This document shows positions 8,881-18,589 of a stretch of 64,000 nucleotides of DNA, piece by piece. The notes under the pieces were generated by a model. That model worked only from the letters and a program-made list of their open reading frames with translations, was not told the DNA's origin and did no database searches. Every line of letters starts with the position of its first letter. Within the stretch, counting starts at the first letter, position 1. A program made the position numbers and the translations under genes. The DNA comes from Cupriavidus taiwanensis (GTDB lineage: Bacteria > Pseudomonadota > Gammaproteobacteria > Burkholderiales > Burkholderiaceae): positions 173,164 to 237,163 of the forward strand of contig NZ_LT977072.1 in assembly GCF_900250075.1 (NCBI RefSeq), read 5' to 3'.

Positions 8881-9354
8881 CTGCTGCGAATCATATGCAT
8901 GGTTTCAACTCTAGGGTTCATGCCACGATAAAGCCAATCCGGCACCCTAAGGTAGTTATATAGAAATAGACAAACCACCTCCCTTTGATATAAGAAAGAA
9001 CTCGCTGGCGCTCACATTGGCCACACCCCAAGTAGTTGGGGGAAGGAAAACGCCCCGCGGGACGAAGCGTCGGCCAACGCCGGCACGCCACCTGCCAGAT
9101 TAGCGGCCCAGCCACTTGCGAGCCGCCGGTGCTGTATCGCCATGGCTAGCGGCTGCTTCGAGCACACTCAGGCCATGTTCGGTGATCTCTTGGACCATCT
9201 CGAATCGACTGGCAAAGGTGAGTCGGAATTCTTATGGGTGTTCATCCCGCTGAGCTCTTGGAAGTCTGGGTGTTTGGCGACTTCCCGTTTTTTAGACTCA
9301 GTTCGGATGAACCAGGGATACAACATATTGAAGCTTCACAGCTAGCCGACCAAA
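8881..9354. other. Mostly empty; one possible 3' gene fragment on the minus strand
   Basis: From 9241 to a stop at 9100 the minus strand reads FASRFEMVQEITEHGLSVLEAA then TAPAARKWLGR, which has coding-like composition and could be the tail of a lost gene. I do not recognise it. Nothing else supported. Confidence 0.3.
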
Positions 9355-9657
9355 CTAGTAGACTTGGTAAAATTCCACGGTCTGCCCCGCATTGACCGCC
9401 CGCTGCAGCCCGTCGGGCACCTCGCCGGTCCCGTCCCAGCGCTGTCCCGCGGCGTTGCGGTAACAGACCTCAGGCGCCGCCGCCGGTGGGGGCGATGGCG
9501 GCGCGGGCGGCGGATCGAAGCACCCCGTCGCTGTCAGCTCCTCCATGGTCAGCCCGTAGTCGGCCATCTCGGCCTGGATCCAGCGGATTGCCGCCGCCCC
9601 GGACCCGGAGTGCTTCGCGCGCCAGAAGAGCAAGCGTGCCACCGAGAAACTGCGCAC
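9355..9657 (-). CDS. H-NS-family histone-like protein, probably N-terminally altered
   Basis: 100 residues from a GTG. The C-terminal half carries the H-NS DNA-binding signature of the Burkholderiaceae type: WDGTGEVPDGLQRAVNAGQ preceded by VCYRNAAG, with MADYGLTMEELTA and a proline-rich linker (PPPAPPSPPPAAA) before it. H-NS-like proteins bind and bridge AT-rich, often foreign, DNA. The usual coiled-coil start is missing: the frame runs on upstream in an RASWVAAASS stretch that may belong to the neighbouring kfrA-like relic, so this may be a truncated or fused product. Its normal partner domain for dimerisation is therefore doubtful. Confidence 0.55.
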   Translation of the reverse strand: MRSFSVARLLFWRAKHSGSGAAAIRWIQAEMADYGLTMEELTATGCFDPPPAPPSPPPAAAPEVCYRNAAGQRWDGTGEVPDGLQRAVNAGQTVEFYQVY

Positions 9658-9713
9658 AGAGCTGGCGGCGGCTACCCATGAGGCGCGCGACGTAGCTGTG
9701 GCGCGGGCCTAGG

Positions 9714-10070
9714 TCAGCGCCCGGCTCGAGGCCCAGGTCGCTCGCACAAGGCGCGGCGCTCGCTGGCCTCGGTCCGGTCCTGGGCAATGGCGACCTGCTC
9801 CCGAGCGCGCTCCAGCTCCGTCGAGAATTGGTTTCGCAGTTCCTCTAGCTGCCGGGACGCGCCCTCCAGTTCCGCGCAGCCCGCCTCCAGCCGCGCCTGG
9901 GTCGCGGCGGGGGCCTGCCGCTCCGTAGCCAGCGCCGTCAGAGTTTCCTCGATGGTTTGACGCGCGGCCGCTGCGGCTTCCTCACACGCGAGTGCGGTCT
10001 CGGCGTGGAAGACGCGCTCGGCCTCGGCGCGCAGCGTGCTAGATAGCGTCAAGCAGGACGGCCGGTCCAG
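9714..10070 (-). pseudogene. 3' part of a KfrA-like plasmid protein, split by an IS21 element
   Basis: Reads as a long Ala/Glu/Gln/Arg-rich coiled coil (for example LEAGCAELEGASRQLEELRN) of the kind that follows the KfrA_N DNA-binding domain in plasmid-borne KfrA or TnpT-like proteins. The matching N-terminal piece is beyond the IS21 insertion at 12599-12870. It runs to the IS end at 10071. Confidence 0.6.
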
Positions 10071-10115
10071 CGACAATCATTTTGGCCGGTTGGCCGGGAT
10101 GATTGTCGGTGAGTG

Positions 10116-10952
10116 TTAGGTCATGGTTGTCGCTCCGTTATCGATGTCGCGGTGATTGTCGTTGTCGCTGGATGATTGTCGGCGGCGAGCAGACTGCTTG
10201 TCGCTTGCGGTGCGCCGGCGGTAGCTTTCGACGTTCATTTCAAAGATCGTCGAATGGTGGACGAGTCGGTCAATCGCGGCGATGGTCATGCCGGGGTCAG
10301 GGAACACGTTGTCCCAGCCTGAGAACGGCTGGTTGGCCGTGATCAGCAGACTGCGCCGCTCATAGCGCTCGGCGATCAGCTCGAATAGGACACTGGTTTC
10401 GGCCTGGTCCTTGCGGGCGTACGACAGGTCGTCCAGGATGATCAGGTCAAAGCGGTCGAGCTTGGCCAGGGCGGCAGGCAACTGCAGGCTCTGCCTGGCT
10501 GCCTGCAGCTTCTGGACGATCTCGCTGGTACGCGTGAACAGTACCCGGTACCCAGCGTCGATCAGGGCATGCCCGATGGCCGATCCGAGGTGGCTCTTCC
10601 CACCGCCCGGCGGGCCGAAGATCAACACATTGGCACCTTTCTCCAGCCAGGAATCACCGCTCGCCAGCGCCATCACGTGCGCCTTGGAGACCATGGGCAC
10701 TGCACTGAAGTCGAAGGCAGCCAGCGTCTTGGTTGGATCCAGGCGGGATTCGGTTCGGTGTCGTTCGATACGCCGCTTGGCCCGTTCGGCCAGTTCGTGT
10801 TCGAGCAAGGCGCCAAGCAGCCGGGTTGCCTGCCAGCTTTCCTTGTCGGCGCGCTGCGCGAACTCTGGCCAGAGCCGGCCAATGGTGGGCAGGCGCAGTT
10901 CGTTGAGCATCAACGTCAGGCGGGCGGCATCAATTGGGAGCGGCGCGTTCAT
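10116..10952 (-). CDS. istB: IstB, ATP-binding transposition helper of IS21
   Basis: DnaC-like AAA+ ATPase that assembles on target DNA and activates the IstA transposase. Walker A is GPPGGGKSHL and the Walker B region is FDLIILDDLSYARKD; the family motifs ITANQPFSGW and AAIDRLVHHSTI follow. I chose the start MNAPLPID at 10952 because it overlaps the istA stop by four bases (ATGA); an upstream in-frame start gives only extra residues from istA sequence. Full length and apparently intact. Confidence 0.92.
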   Translation of the reverse strand: MNAPLPIDAARLTLMLNELRLPTIGRLWPEFAQRADKESWQATRLLGALLEHELAERAKRRIERHRTESRLDPTKTLAAFDFSAVPMVSKAHVMALASGDSWLEKGANVLIFGPPGGGKSHLGSAIGHALIDAGYRVLFTRTSEIVQKLQAARQSLQLPAALAKLDRFDLIILDDLSYARKDQAETSVLFELIAERYERRSLLITANQPFSGWDNVFPDPGMTIAAIDRLVHHSTIFEMNVESYRRRTASDKQSARRRQSSSDNDNHRDIDNGATTMT

Positions 10953-12449
10953 GCTGCGCCCCCCTGGCCCAGCAGGGCGTCGTAGCAACTGGTCGCCGGC
11001 ATCTGGACATGGATGACGGGGTGATCGGCTTGCCGCGGCGAGAACTCCTCGCGCAGCGCTTCCAGATCCGGCAGATCACCATCGCCCAACATGGCTTCCA
11101 GGCGCACGGCCAGCACGGCTTCGATACCGTCCATGGCCGCCAGCTCAAGCAGGCCAACCATCGTCTTGCACGCGTCGCGTTGCGACAGCCGGGCATCAAG
11201 CCGCTCCCAGGTTCGCCGATAGGCCTCCCGAGGGAACAGATCGTCCCGGAACGCCAGGCCCTTGAAGGCCTGCGGCTTACGTTTGAGCCCCTCAATGAAG
11301 TGCCGATAGTCGATAGCGCGGCGGGTGCTGTGCGCGGCGTGGGAGCCCCGAGGAGTGCTGAACACCATGGCTCCGGACAGGTAGCAGTCCAGTCGGTCGC
11401 CGTACACACGCACCTTCAGACGGTGACCAATCAGACGGGACGGCGCGCTGTAGAGGATGCCGCGCACGGTGAATGTGCTGCAACGGGTGACACGCGCTTC
11501 CTCTTCGGCAAAGTCCGTCGTGCGCCGGGGTGGCAGGTCCGTCAACTGCTCGCGCTCGAGACGGAACGCCGCTGCATGACGCCGGTTACGACGCATCACG
11601 ACCTCGCGCAGGAGCGCCTCATAGGCGGCTCGATCCTCGAAGTCCCGGTGGCCGCGCAGCATCAGTGCCTGGTCGACAGCCTCCTTCAGATAGCGGTGGG
11701 ATGACTCCACACTGCCGTTCTCGTGGCCCAGGCCGCGGTTGTTACGGGTGCCGGTCATCCCATAGTGGTCCAGCAGGGCTTCGTAGCGCGTTGTGAAGTC
11801 CTCCTGCTCCTTCAGGTTCTTGAACGCCGCCGAGAGGCTGTCGGTGCGATGTTCTCGCGGGCAGCCGCCGGCCTGCCAGAGCGCGTTCTGCAAGCCCGAG
11901 GACAGCGCCTCGAAGCTCTCTCCGCCTTCAACCACTTGGGCGTACTCCCAGCGAGAGAACGCGAACACGAAGTGATACAGGCGGTGAGGGAATGGAACGC
12001 CGGAGATGGTGATGCCCAGCGCCTGCATATCGGTGAAGTCCGACAGTGCCCGGATCCCCGGCGCGTGTTCCTGTGGGAAGAAGACTTCTTTGGCCGGCCC
12101 AGACACAGCCCGCCACTTGCTGATGCGCCGTTCGAGCGTGCGGCGCATGCTGTCATGGGTATTGGTCGGGATGGTCGTCCTGGAGCTTGCGCAGAATGGT
12201 GATGGCTTGCAGGCGCGGCTCGCTAGCAAGCATCGGCACGACCTTGGTGTCCCAGACCTCGACGAATGGATCGGGCCGCGAGCGCCAGTAACGGCGGGGC
12301 TTCTGCGAAGGCAGTTGGCTATCACGGTCGATACGCCGGGCACTGCGCACACTGATGCCGGCCTTGGCAGCGGCAATCTCCTGGGTATGCTGTTTGCGTT
12401 TGGACATGTAGAGGCTAACCTGTTGGTCGGTAATACGGGTTCCAGACAT
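10949..12449 (-). pseudogene. istA: IstA transposase of IS21, single frameshift
   Basis: The N-terminal part (from 12449, MSGTRITDQQVSLYMSKRK, with an HTH region) and the long integrase part (ending at 10949) are in different frames. Joining them after DDHPDQY restores SMRRTLERRISKWRA. The shift fits one extra G in the GGG at 12157-12159 (plus strand). The integrase core includes VVEGGESFEALSSGLQNALW and GHENGSVESSHRYLKEAV. Either a recent inactivating change or a sequencing error; everything else looks intact. Confidence 0.85.
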
Positions 12450-12598
12450 GGACTGACCGCTTATTGATGCGATCAGCCATCGTAGAACCCGGCCAACTCG
12501 GCGCCGCCGGTGGCGGAAACTTTCCGGCGGCTACGCCGCCTCCGAGTTCCCGCCACCGGCCAAGATGTTTGTCGCTACGCCGGACAAAATGATTGTCG

Positions 12599-12870
12599 CC
12601 GCCCAGCGTGCCCAGCTCGCAGGCGGCGGCCCTCATTGGCCGCCTTCCAGCTGGTCTGCACCACCCCGGCCGCGATGTCCTTCAACGCCTGTGGCAGGTC
12701 GGGATGTTCGATGGTGACGCGGGTTTGCCCGAGCAGTTCCTGCCAGACCCCACTGCAGCACCTCGGCGGGTATTCCCATGCTGCACACCAGCTGATAGAG
12801 CTTGTTGGCGGTGGGCGTGATGCCGTAGCGAAAGAACAGCGGGCCGCAGACTCGCGGTACAGCGCGCGAG
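12599..12870 (-). pseudogene. 5' part of the KfrA-like gene interrupted by IS21
   Basis: Minus-strand text FFRYGITPTANKLYQLV and SMGIPAEVLQ, followed in other frames by EHPDLPQALK-like sequence, is the conserved start of KfrA_N-type DNA-binding proteins found on plasmids and Tn3-type transposons. Several frameshifts are present besides the IS insertion, so it was probably dead already. Its coiled-coil part continues at 10070-9714. Confidence 0.6.
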
Positions 12871-13154
12871 TTTCGGGGAAGCAGCGTGGACCCGGACGCG
12901 GAATTGGGGGTCATCAACGTGATCATCCGGCCTACCGTGCTGGAGCGTTTTCGCAAGGATCCTGAGCGCGTCGTTGGTCGGCGTCCATGGGCAGTGGCAG
13001 TGCGAGCGCGAGGTACGCCAGCTGATTGCCCAGCGCGTGGTGGACTTGTCGTGGATGCCGGGCCAACTCGACACGCGGAGCCGGAACTTTTGCCCACGGC
13101 TCCGTGCAAACGAACCGCAGCCCCCCTCTTGGGACGGCATTCACCTCGCCTTGT

Positions 13155-13604
13155 TCAAGTGAGCCGATCCGCTCGTCTGGAAGCCTGAAATTCCTCAACG
13201 TATCGGATCGCCTGCTCGCATTGTTCGAGAGACAGTGCATGAATGCTTGGCGTCGCGACCTCCAGACCAAGCGATGCAATGAGCCATTTCATGGCTTTTC
13301 CGCGGGCCTTGAAGGCATTGACACCGTCGCGGCGCATCTTTGCCGCGACCAACGGTTCGAGCGCATCGTAGAGTTGGCTCTTGCGCTCGCGCAACGCCGC
13401 GTTGGCCAGCCGACCCAGCGGCGTGTTGTGCTTGCTGCGGGCCCATACGCCAATCCACGCCTGGCACAAAACGCAAATCCAGACCGGGCCATGGTCTTCG
13501 AGGTAGGGGTAGGTGCCCTCACCCGCCCGGGCAAGCGTCGCCTTGGCGCCGCAGTTGTCGCAGACAGGCTGGGGAAGCGCAGGAATCGGGCGGCCAACGC
13601 GCAT
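13155..13604 (-). CDS. Zinc-finger protein of the DUF3268 type
   Basis: 149 residues from the ATG at 13604 (MRVGRPIPALPQPVCDNCG); a longer open frame upstream has no coding character. Paired cysteines CDNCG and CVLCQAW probably bind zinc, with HNTPLGRLANAALR and KAMKWLIASLGL after them. This matches the small zinc-finger-containing proteins (DUF3268) of plasmids and phages. Function unknown; it sits with plasmid-type genes. Confidence 0.75.
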   Translation of the reverse strand: MRVGRPIPALPQPVCDNCGAKATLARAGEGTYPYLEDHGPVWICVLCQAWIGVWARSKHNTPLGRLANAALRERKSQLYDALEPLVAAKMRRDGVNAFKARGKAMKWLIASLGLEVATPSIHALSLEQCEQAIRYVEEFQASRRADRLT

Positions 13605-13932
13605 TGCCGGGACCTTCGCAGTACAAGTTGAGGAAAAAGGGATTCTACGGGATGGGGCGCCGCTATGCGGCCAGACGGTGCTAGTAGTACGGTTACCTGC
13701 CGTCATCGAGGATGGCATCGACAGCGGCCAGATTCTTGGCGTCGGGATGCAGCAGGGCTGCCACGTGCTCAGGCTTGGTTGGGACGGGTCATGGCCTTCA
13801 GCAGACACTTCTTCAGACGGCTCGTCGGTAATGGCGGCGAACGAGTAAAGATCGGCCTCATCCTCTTCCCCTTTGCTGACCGACCACAGGCACGCCTGCG
13901 GTTGCGGTCTTAGGCACCAAAGCGCGCTGCTT

Positions 13933-14241
13933 CTAGCTAGGGTACAGATTGCGGATCGGCGGTGGATATTCGAACGCCAAGACGGCTTGCAGAGTTCCGC
14001 GGGAATTGATGATGAACACTTCAATCAGCACACGACGTCCCTCTCTATCCACGCCACTGACATGGTAGTAAGACCGACCCTTCCACTCCACTAAGCCAAC
14101 CTCGAGCGGCAATTCGATCCCTAACCGATGCGCATACCCAGTTAACCGAGGATCGAATGCAAGGTCATCCATATAGCTCATGCCGGTCATTCTGTGATTA
14201 GTGACCAGGCTATTTTTCCACATATATATGTCGGCTCGCAT
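13933..14241 (-). CDS. Hypothetical small protein
   Basis: 102 residues (or 82 from the internal MSYMDDLAFDP). Composition is protein-like, with LGIELPLEVGLVEWKGRSYY then DREGRRVLIEVFI, resembling a small beta-rich fold. No family recognised and no strong ribosome site. Neighbours are plasmid-type genes. Confidence 0.5.
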   Translation of the reverse strand: MRADIYMWKNSLVTNHRMTGMSYMDDLAFDPRLTGYAHRLGIELPLEVGLVEWKGRSYYHVSGVDREGRRVLIEVFIINSRGTLQAVLAFEYPPPIRNLYPS

Positions 14242-15268
14242 TTCATAAGTGGTCTCCGCAGCGTGGATTCACTTTAGGGAAGAATCCTTCAGCCCTGACT
14301 CTGGACGCCCAACGCGAACCGTTTGGCGGGCTCGGCAGCCCGAGCCATGAAATGCAATCTGTACTGGTCGCGGCGAATCGAGGACAGCACAGCGGGCGAA
14401 GTTCGGCCAGCGATGGCGTCATGCTTCCGTATGGCCGCCCCTGTTCTTTTCCCGAACTAGAGTTGGTCCAAATTGCCCGATTCGCTCCAACAGGCATGCG
14501 CTGACAAAAGCGGTCCGATGAGCGCGCCGAAGGGGTGCTTCTTGTCGACTGGAGAATCATGGCCCAATGCTCCTGTGGGGACCTGGCCGGGAGTGCGGGC
14601 GACCGTGGCCGGGCATGGGCGATCCCCGCGTGCTCTACGAGTTTGCCCTCCTATATAGCCTTACTGTGCGACTTCATAGCACTGACATGAGCAGATAGTC
14701 GGTGGCTTGTCATCACAGATTTCGATACACTGCGGTTTAGTAACAAAAAGCGTGCCAGCACCGAGGCGGTCAAATAAGCAATCGTGACGTCGGAAATTCG
14801 ACAAAGCAAACGAATTATGTTGGCGTTCTTCCAGCATTCCTAACAACATCGTTTCGAATGACTGTGCCGATTCTTGCCGCAGATGTGAGAATAAGGTACC
14901 GTGGCCGCCCAGTCCATAGTCTCAGCCGCACTATTTCCGTTTCCCTCATTCTCAATCCTCTCTGCGCCTAGATCGGCACCTGCTTGGTTGAGACGTCTGT
15001 GGGCGAGTCAAATCCAAGCTGAACCGTTGCTATCTTCGGGGATGGGCCCCTTATCGTGGGTCCGCGTAGGAGCGTCTTTCAGAGCGCTGCGCCAGTTTGG
15101 CATAAAGTTTGCGGTTAGCGGACTGAGGCAAAGCAGATGAGGTATTCCGACCCTTTCGTTAGAGGGTTGGTGGTCACGATTTTAGCAAGAGGATCATCAA
15201 CCTCAATCCTTGCTTTATTAGTCACTGGACATTGCCCAAGGCGCTCTATAGAAATGAGGCATACAAAT
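14242..15268. other. Long stretch without a supported gene
   Basis: Open frames exist on both strands but none has a recognisable motif, good ribosome site or steady codon pattern. Possibly decayed sequence. Confidence 0.4.
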
Positions 15269-15706
15269 ATGTGGACACATGATAAAAATTTCAATGATAC
15301 TGATAAGTTGATCGACTCAATGGCGGAAACGATGAAGGCGTTTTCGCAGATATTCGCAACTTTCTGCCAGCCAATTTTACCGGGCTGGTTCGCAACCAAT
15401 AGCACTACCAACAATTCAATCACTATCAACAAGGAGAATAGCTCGGATCCGGATATGGAGCGTGAAATCACGCGTGATCACAGCTATGGAAGCCAAATAG
15501 GCAGAGTAATTGATGCACTCGCCGTTCTCGTCGAACAACAGCCAAAGGACGTAAAGGAATCCCCGAAATTGCAAGGCCTAATGGACCTCAAGAATAGCAT
15601 TAATAAAATCAAAGGTAGGACTTTGCGTGCAAGGCTAGGCAAAGCTGGAATGAGCCCTGACACTTATGCGAATTTAATAACTAAGATTTACAGTTCGAAG
15701 TCATAA
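15269..15706 (+). CDS. Hypothetical acidic helical protein
   Basis: About 145 residues from ATG 15269 (MWTHDKNFNDTDKLIDSMAE), where a GAGG sits nine bases upstream; the frame is open back to 15137. Predicted helices include LIDSMAETMKAFSQIFATFC, an Asn/Thr-rich stretch, then QIGRVIDALAVLVEQQPKD and a lysine-rich C-terminus (MDLKNSINKIKGRTLRARLG). The amphipathic N-terminal helix recalls phasin-like granule proteins, but the match is weak. AT-richer than neighbours. Confidence 0.6.
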   Translation: MWTHDKNFNDTDKLIDSMAETMKAFSQIFATFCQPILPGWFATNSTTNNSITINKENSSDPDMEREITRDHSYGSQIGRVIDALAVLVEQQPKDVKESPKLQGLMDLKNSINKIKGRTLRARLGKAGMSPDTYANLITKIYSSKS

Positions 15707-15989
15707 TGGGAGTGGCGCCGCGCCGCTTCAATTGCGTCGGAGAAAATCGCAGTTCGCGCGCGATTACCGCCCTGCATGCATATTGTCACCCCGTACCCCG
15801 ACGTAACGTGCGCCAACGCACATTGCGGGTGCTTGCCTGTCGACACATATCGGCTGTTCGTGCTGCTGCCGGTCCGCTACTACAGCTTGCGCCGGCGTCG
15901 ACCGAAGCCGACGTCGAAGCGCGCGGTCTTCCTGTTATGATAGGGCTTCCTCATAGCCAGCCAGTTCGAACGGTCCCAGACTAGGGACA

Positions 15990-16447
15990 TATCCAGGTGA
16001 CGCGGACAGAGACCGTCCGAGTTACTGGCGAGCGCGCCGAAGCCGGGATGCCTGGAGTCGGGCGAAGCTTGACAGCACAGCAATGGCCGCCCCGAGCGGC
16101 GAGCATACCGGGCCCAACCGAACAGATCGCGGCAGACTAGGCAGCAAGCGCCATCTCATCGTAGATCGGCGAGGCGTTCCTCGGGCACTAACTGTAATCG
16201 GTTGCAATCGGCACGACTCGGTTGTCCTCGAAGACTTGGTCGATGCAATACCCGCAGCATGCCGTGGCATCGCGAAGAACGACCGCCTCGGCAAACATCG
16301 CTGGCTTGTTGGTCGCATGCACGCCTGGGGCATGCCGGGCTCGGCAAGCTGCGTGCTCGCTTCGAACGCCGCCTCGACATCCATGTCCCTCACCTTACGC
16401 TAGTGTGCGCTATCGTCTGCTCGCGATTCGTCGAGAAGTTTTGTTAG
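15990..16447 (+). pseudogene. IS5-family transposase relic with internal deletion
   Basis: Pieces of an IS427-type IS5 transposase: GPNRTDRGRLGSKRHLIVDR, VLEDLVDAIPA, then directly KNDRLGKHRW, LRARFERRLDIHV and ICSRFVEKFC. The stretch that normally lies between the second and third pieces is missing and frames shift. Confidence 0.8.
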
Positions 16448-16676
16448 CCGCTCTTAGCCACGCGATCACAAATCGGCGATTTGGCCCCTCTGCTGCTGCG
16501 CAGGATGGCGATCGCTTGCCTCCTGCGAACAAAGCGGTTACTGTGGACGACCGGTGTGCTCCCACAGCGCCTGTTGCACCGATACATCCCTAGCGGTTCG
16601 CGTTCTCGCTTTCCTCCGTGGTGCAGGCCACGGATCAGCAGTCGCATTTCCCTTTTCGCTCTCAAAGGAGGACGAC

Positions 16677-16799
16677 ATGCTAAGTCCGCACGAAATCGCA
16701 GCTCTGCTGCTGCTCGGTGATGCTCCGGACATTCACGATCTCGACCCCGAGCAACTGGATGCCTTGTTGCAACGCAAGCTCGTAACCATGGGAGGGTAG
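16677..16799 (+). pseudogene. Small conserved-looking ORF interrupted by a group II intron
   Basis: Begins MLSPHEIAALLLLGDAPD after a strong ribosome site (AAAGGAGG, 8 bases ahead) and runs 38 native codons before intron sequence adds GG and a stop. If the intron (antisense to this gene) is removed, the frame can continue after 19501 as AGKPVLQATLLR-stop, giving about 50 residues. Because the intron lies on the opposite strand it cannot splice out of this gene's transcript, so the gene is broken. Confidence 0.55.
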
Positions 16800-16831
16800 G
16801 AGCAGGCCATTGCTGGCCCACTCCCCCCTAA

Positions 16832-16865
16832 GAACCGTACGTGCGGGTTTCCCCGCATACGGCTC
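16832..16865 (-). ncRNA. Group II intron domain V
   Basis: 34-base catalytic hairpin GAGCCGTATGCGGGG-AAA-CCCGCACGTACGGTTC on the minus strand, matching the conserved domain V pattern with the AGC-type lower stem and GAAA-like loop. Confidence 0.85.
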
Positions 16866-16885
16866 AAGCCTTCACAAAAATACCA

Positions 16886-18589
16886 TCAAATTGATGGCAC
16901 CGGCTTTACAACAGAAAGCCCGTGGTTATGCACTTGGACGTGACAGTTCGGATGCAGCAGCACGCGGTTCCTCAGACCATCGGAGCCACCGCGTACGCGG
17001 TACTCGATGTGGTGGTCATGCCACCCAGTGTCCTTGGTCATCTTGCACTGACACAGAGCACACAAGCCCCGCTGGGACATGTACAGCTTGATCCACTGCT
17101 TTCGGTGCGCCATGCTGTCAAGCAGCCGCTCCTGTCGCAATGTTTCACCATACACCTCCTGCGCCGGATCAAAGGGGTTGTAATCCCCTCTGACCTTCTG
17201 GTGCCTTTTGATGGGCGTGCTCGCGAGCGAGTACAACTCAACCCATACCTCACTATCGACATCTTTCACTACTGTGGTGCCAAACACCCAGCTGCGCTGA
17301 CCGACTGAGCCGAAGTACTTCTTCCGCACCCAATCCGCCTTCTTGCCTGGATGTCGCCGCTTGGCCCACCGCCATAGGGCACGAAATATGTCGTGCCCCA
17401 AACGGTTGAAAGCCGCCTTCGCCACTACGGCGCGGTGGTACTGCGCCCAACCTCGTAGCATCGGGTTCAGCAGTCGAATCAGCTCTGACTGCTTCACCGT
17501 CTTGTTGGCACTGATGACATCCTTCACCTTGCGGTAGAACGTCTGCACGTTCTTCCTGCTCGGCTTGATGAGCAGCGTTCCGGAGTACTTCCGGAAGTTC
17601 CACCCTAGAAAGTCAAAGCCGTCGGCTATGTTGACGATCCGCGTTTTCTCCGTTGATAGCGTCAGCCCTCGTACCGCTAGGAACTGCTCCACCCACGGCT
17701 TCACCTCGTTTTGTAGGATCTCAGGCGTAGTGCCCGTGATCACGAAGTCGTCCGCATAGCGCACAACATTCACCTTCAGCTTCCGAGTTTTGGCGACCCC
17801 CAGTTTCTTCTCGAAGGAAGCAACCAGTTGCCGTTCCAACCCGTTCAGCGCCACGTTTGCCAGAGTCGGGGAGATGATTCCTCCCTGCGGTGTTCCGGCA
17901 TCGGTCGCCTGAAACTGGCCCTGAAATATCACGCCAGCCTTCAGCCACTTGCGGAGGATGGCTCGGTCCATCGGGACGTTGCGCTCCAGCCAGTCGTGAC
18001 TGATATGGTCAAAGCAACCTTTGATATCCGCCTCCAGTATCCATTGGGCTGAGTGCCCTCTGGACAGGTTGACGAACAGCTGTGACATGGCATCCGCCGT
18101 GGAACGATTGATTCGGAACCCATAAGAATTCGGATCGCTCGTCCCTTCGGACACCGGCTCCAGCGCCAGCAGGTGCAAGGCCTGCATGGCTCGATCCAAC
18201 ATGGTCGGAATGCCTAGTGGGCGCTCCTTCCCGTTGGCCTTAGGAATAAAGACCCGCCGCAATGGCAATGGCCTGTACCCCCGGCGCTTCAACCGTCCGA
18301 TGGCTTCCCACCGGACTTCAGGCGAGTCCCACAGTTCGCGATCGACGCCTGCCGTTCGCTTACCTTGGTTCTCCGTCACTCGCTTTACCGCCGATGCCTT
18401 GGCGGAAAACGAGCGGGTCAGGGACCGTTGCAAGGCTTTCACCCTGCGCCAGTTCCCTTCCTGTGTTGCCTTCGCAATTCGAATCTGCATTGCCCGGACG
18501 TTCCGTTCCACTTGGCGCCAATTGATGGCATCCCAGCGTTGCGGTGCGCCGGAGAGCGCAGATTCATCCTCACGGATAAATACTTCCAT
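16886..18589 (-). CDS. ltrA: Group II intron reverse transcriptase/maturase with HNH endonuclease
   Basis: 567 residues. The RT domain begins with VFIPKANGKERPLGIPTM, then LEADIKGCFDHI, GTPQGGIISPTLANVAL and the active site VVRYADDFVI. A maturase (X) domain follows, with LLNPMLRGWAQYHR. The C-terminus is an HNH nuclease: CALCQCKMTK, HDHHIEYRVRGGSD, VLLHPNCHVQVH. Ribosome site GGAG seven bases ahead of the ATG. It splices its own intron and drives retrohoming. All domains intact, so the element may be mobile. Confidence 0.96.
   Translation of the reverse strand: MEVFIREDESALSGAPQRWDAINWRQVERNVRAMQIRIAKATQEGNWRRVKALQRSLTRSFSAKASAVKRVTENQGKRTAGVDRELWDSPEVRWEAIGRLKRRGYRPLPLRRVFIPKANGKERPLGIPTMLDRAMQALHLLALEPVSEGTSDPNSYGFRINRSTADAMSQLFVNLSRGHSAQWILEADIKGCFDHISHDWLERNVPMDRAILRKWLKAGVIFQGQFQATDAGTPQGGIISPTLANVALNGLERQLVASFEKKLGVAKTRKLKVNVVRYADDFVITGTTPEILQNEVKPWVEQFLAVRGLTLSTEKTRIVNIADGFDFLGWNFRKYSGTLLIKPSRKNVQTFYRKVKDVISANKTVKQSELIRLLNPMLRGWAQYHRAVVAKAAFNRLGHDIFRALWRWAKRRHPGKKADWVRKKYFGSVGQRSWVFGTTVVKDVDSEVWVELYSLASTPIKRHQKVRGDYNPFDPAQEVYGETLRQERLLDSMAHRKQWIKLYMSQRGLCALCQCKMTKDTGWHDHHIEYRVRGGSDGLRNRVLLHPNCHVQVHNHGLSVVKPVPSI

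Larger units (their letters stand above)
10071..12598 (-). mobile_element. IS21-family insertion sequence, about 2.5 kb
   Basis: Carries istA and istB in the usual overlapping order. The two ends are inverted copies: CGACAATCATTTTGGCCGG at the left and, read inward from the right, CGACAATCATTTTGTCCGG (18 of 19 identical). Extra GATTGTCG boxes lie just inside the left end, as usual for IS21 multiple terminal sites. The element splits a kfrA-like gene. I saw no clear target duplication. Confidence 0.85.

Noticed and set aside
8770..8940. Possible precursor peptide (MNPRVETMHMIRSRW...) ahead of the radical SAM gene
   Set aside because: It overlaps the radical SAM start in another frame, has a weak ribosome site and no leader-core pattern, so a RiPP pathway is not supported.
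10090..10180. Repeated GATTGTCG boxes as a possible CRISPR-like or iteron array
   Set aside because: They are the multiple terminal binding sites of the IS21 end, with irregular spacing and no spacers.
10934..12202. Long plus-strand frames opposite istA/istB
   Set aside because: Antisense shadows of the IS21 genes with low-complexity, Arg-rich translation.
15137..15706. Phasin (PhaP) assignment for the hypothetical helical protein
   Set aside because: Only the amphipathic N-terminal helix is reminiscent; the rest lacks the phasin pattern, so it is left as unknown.
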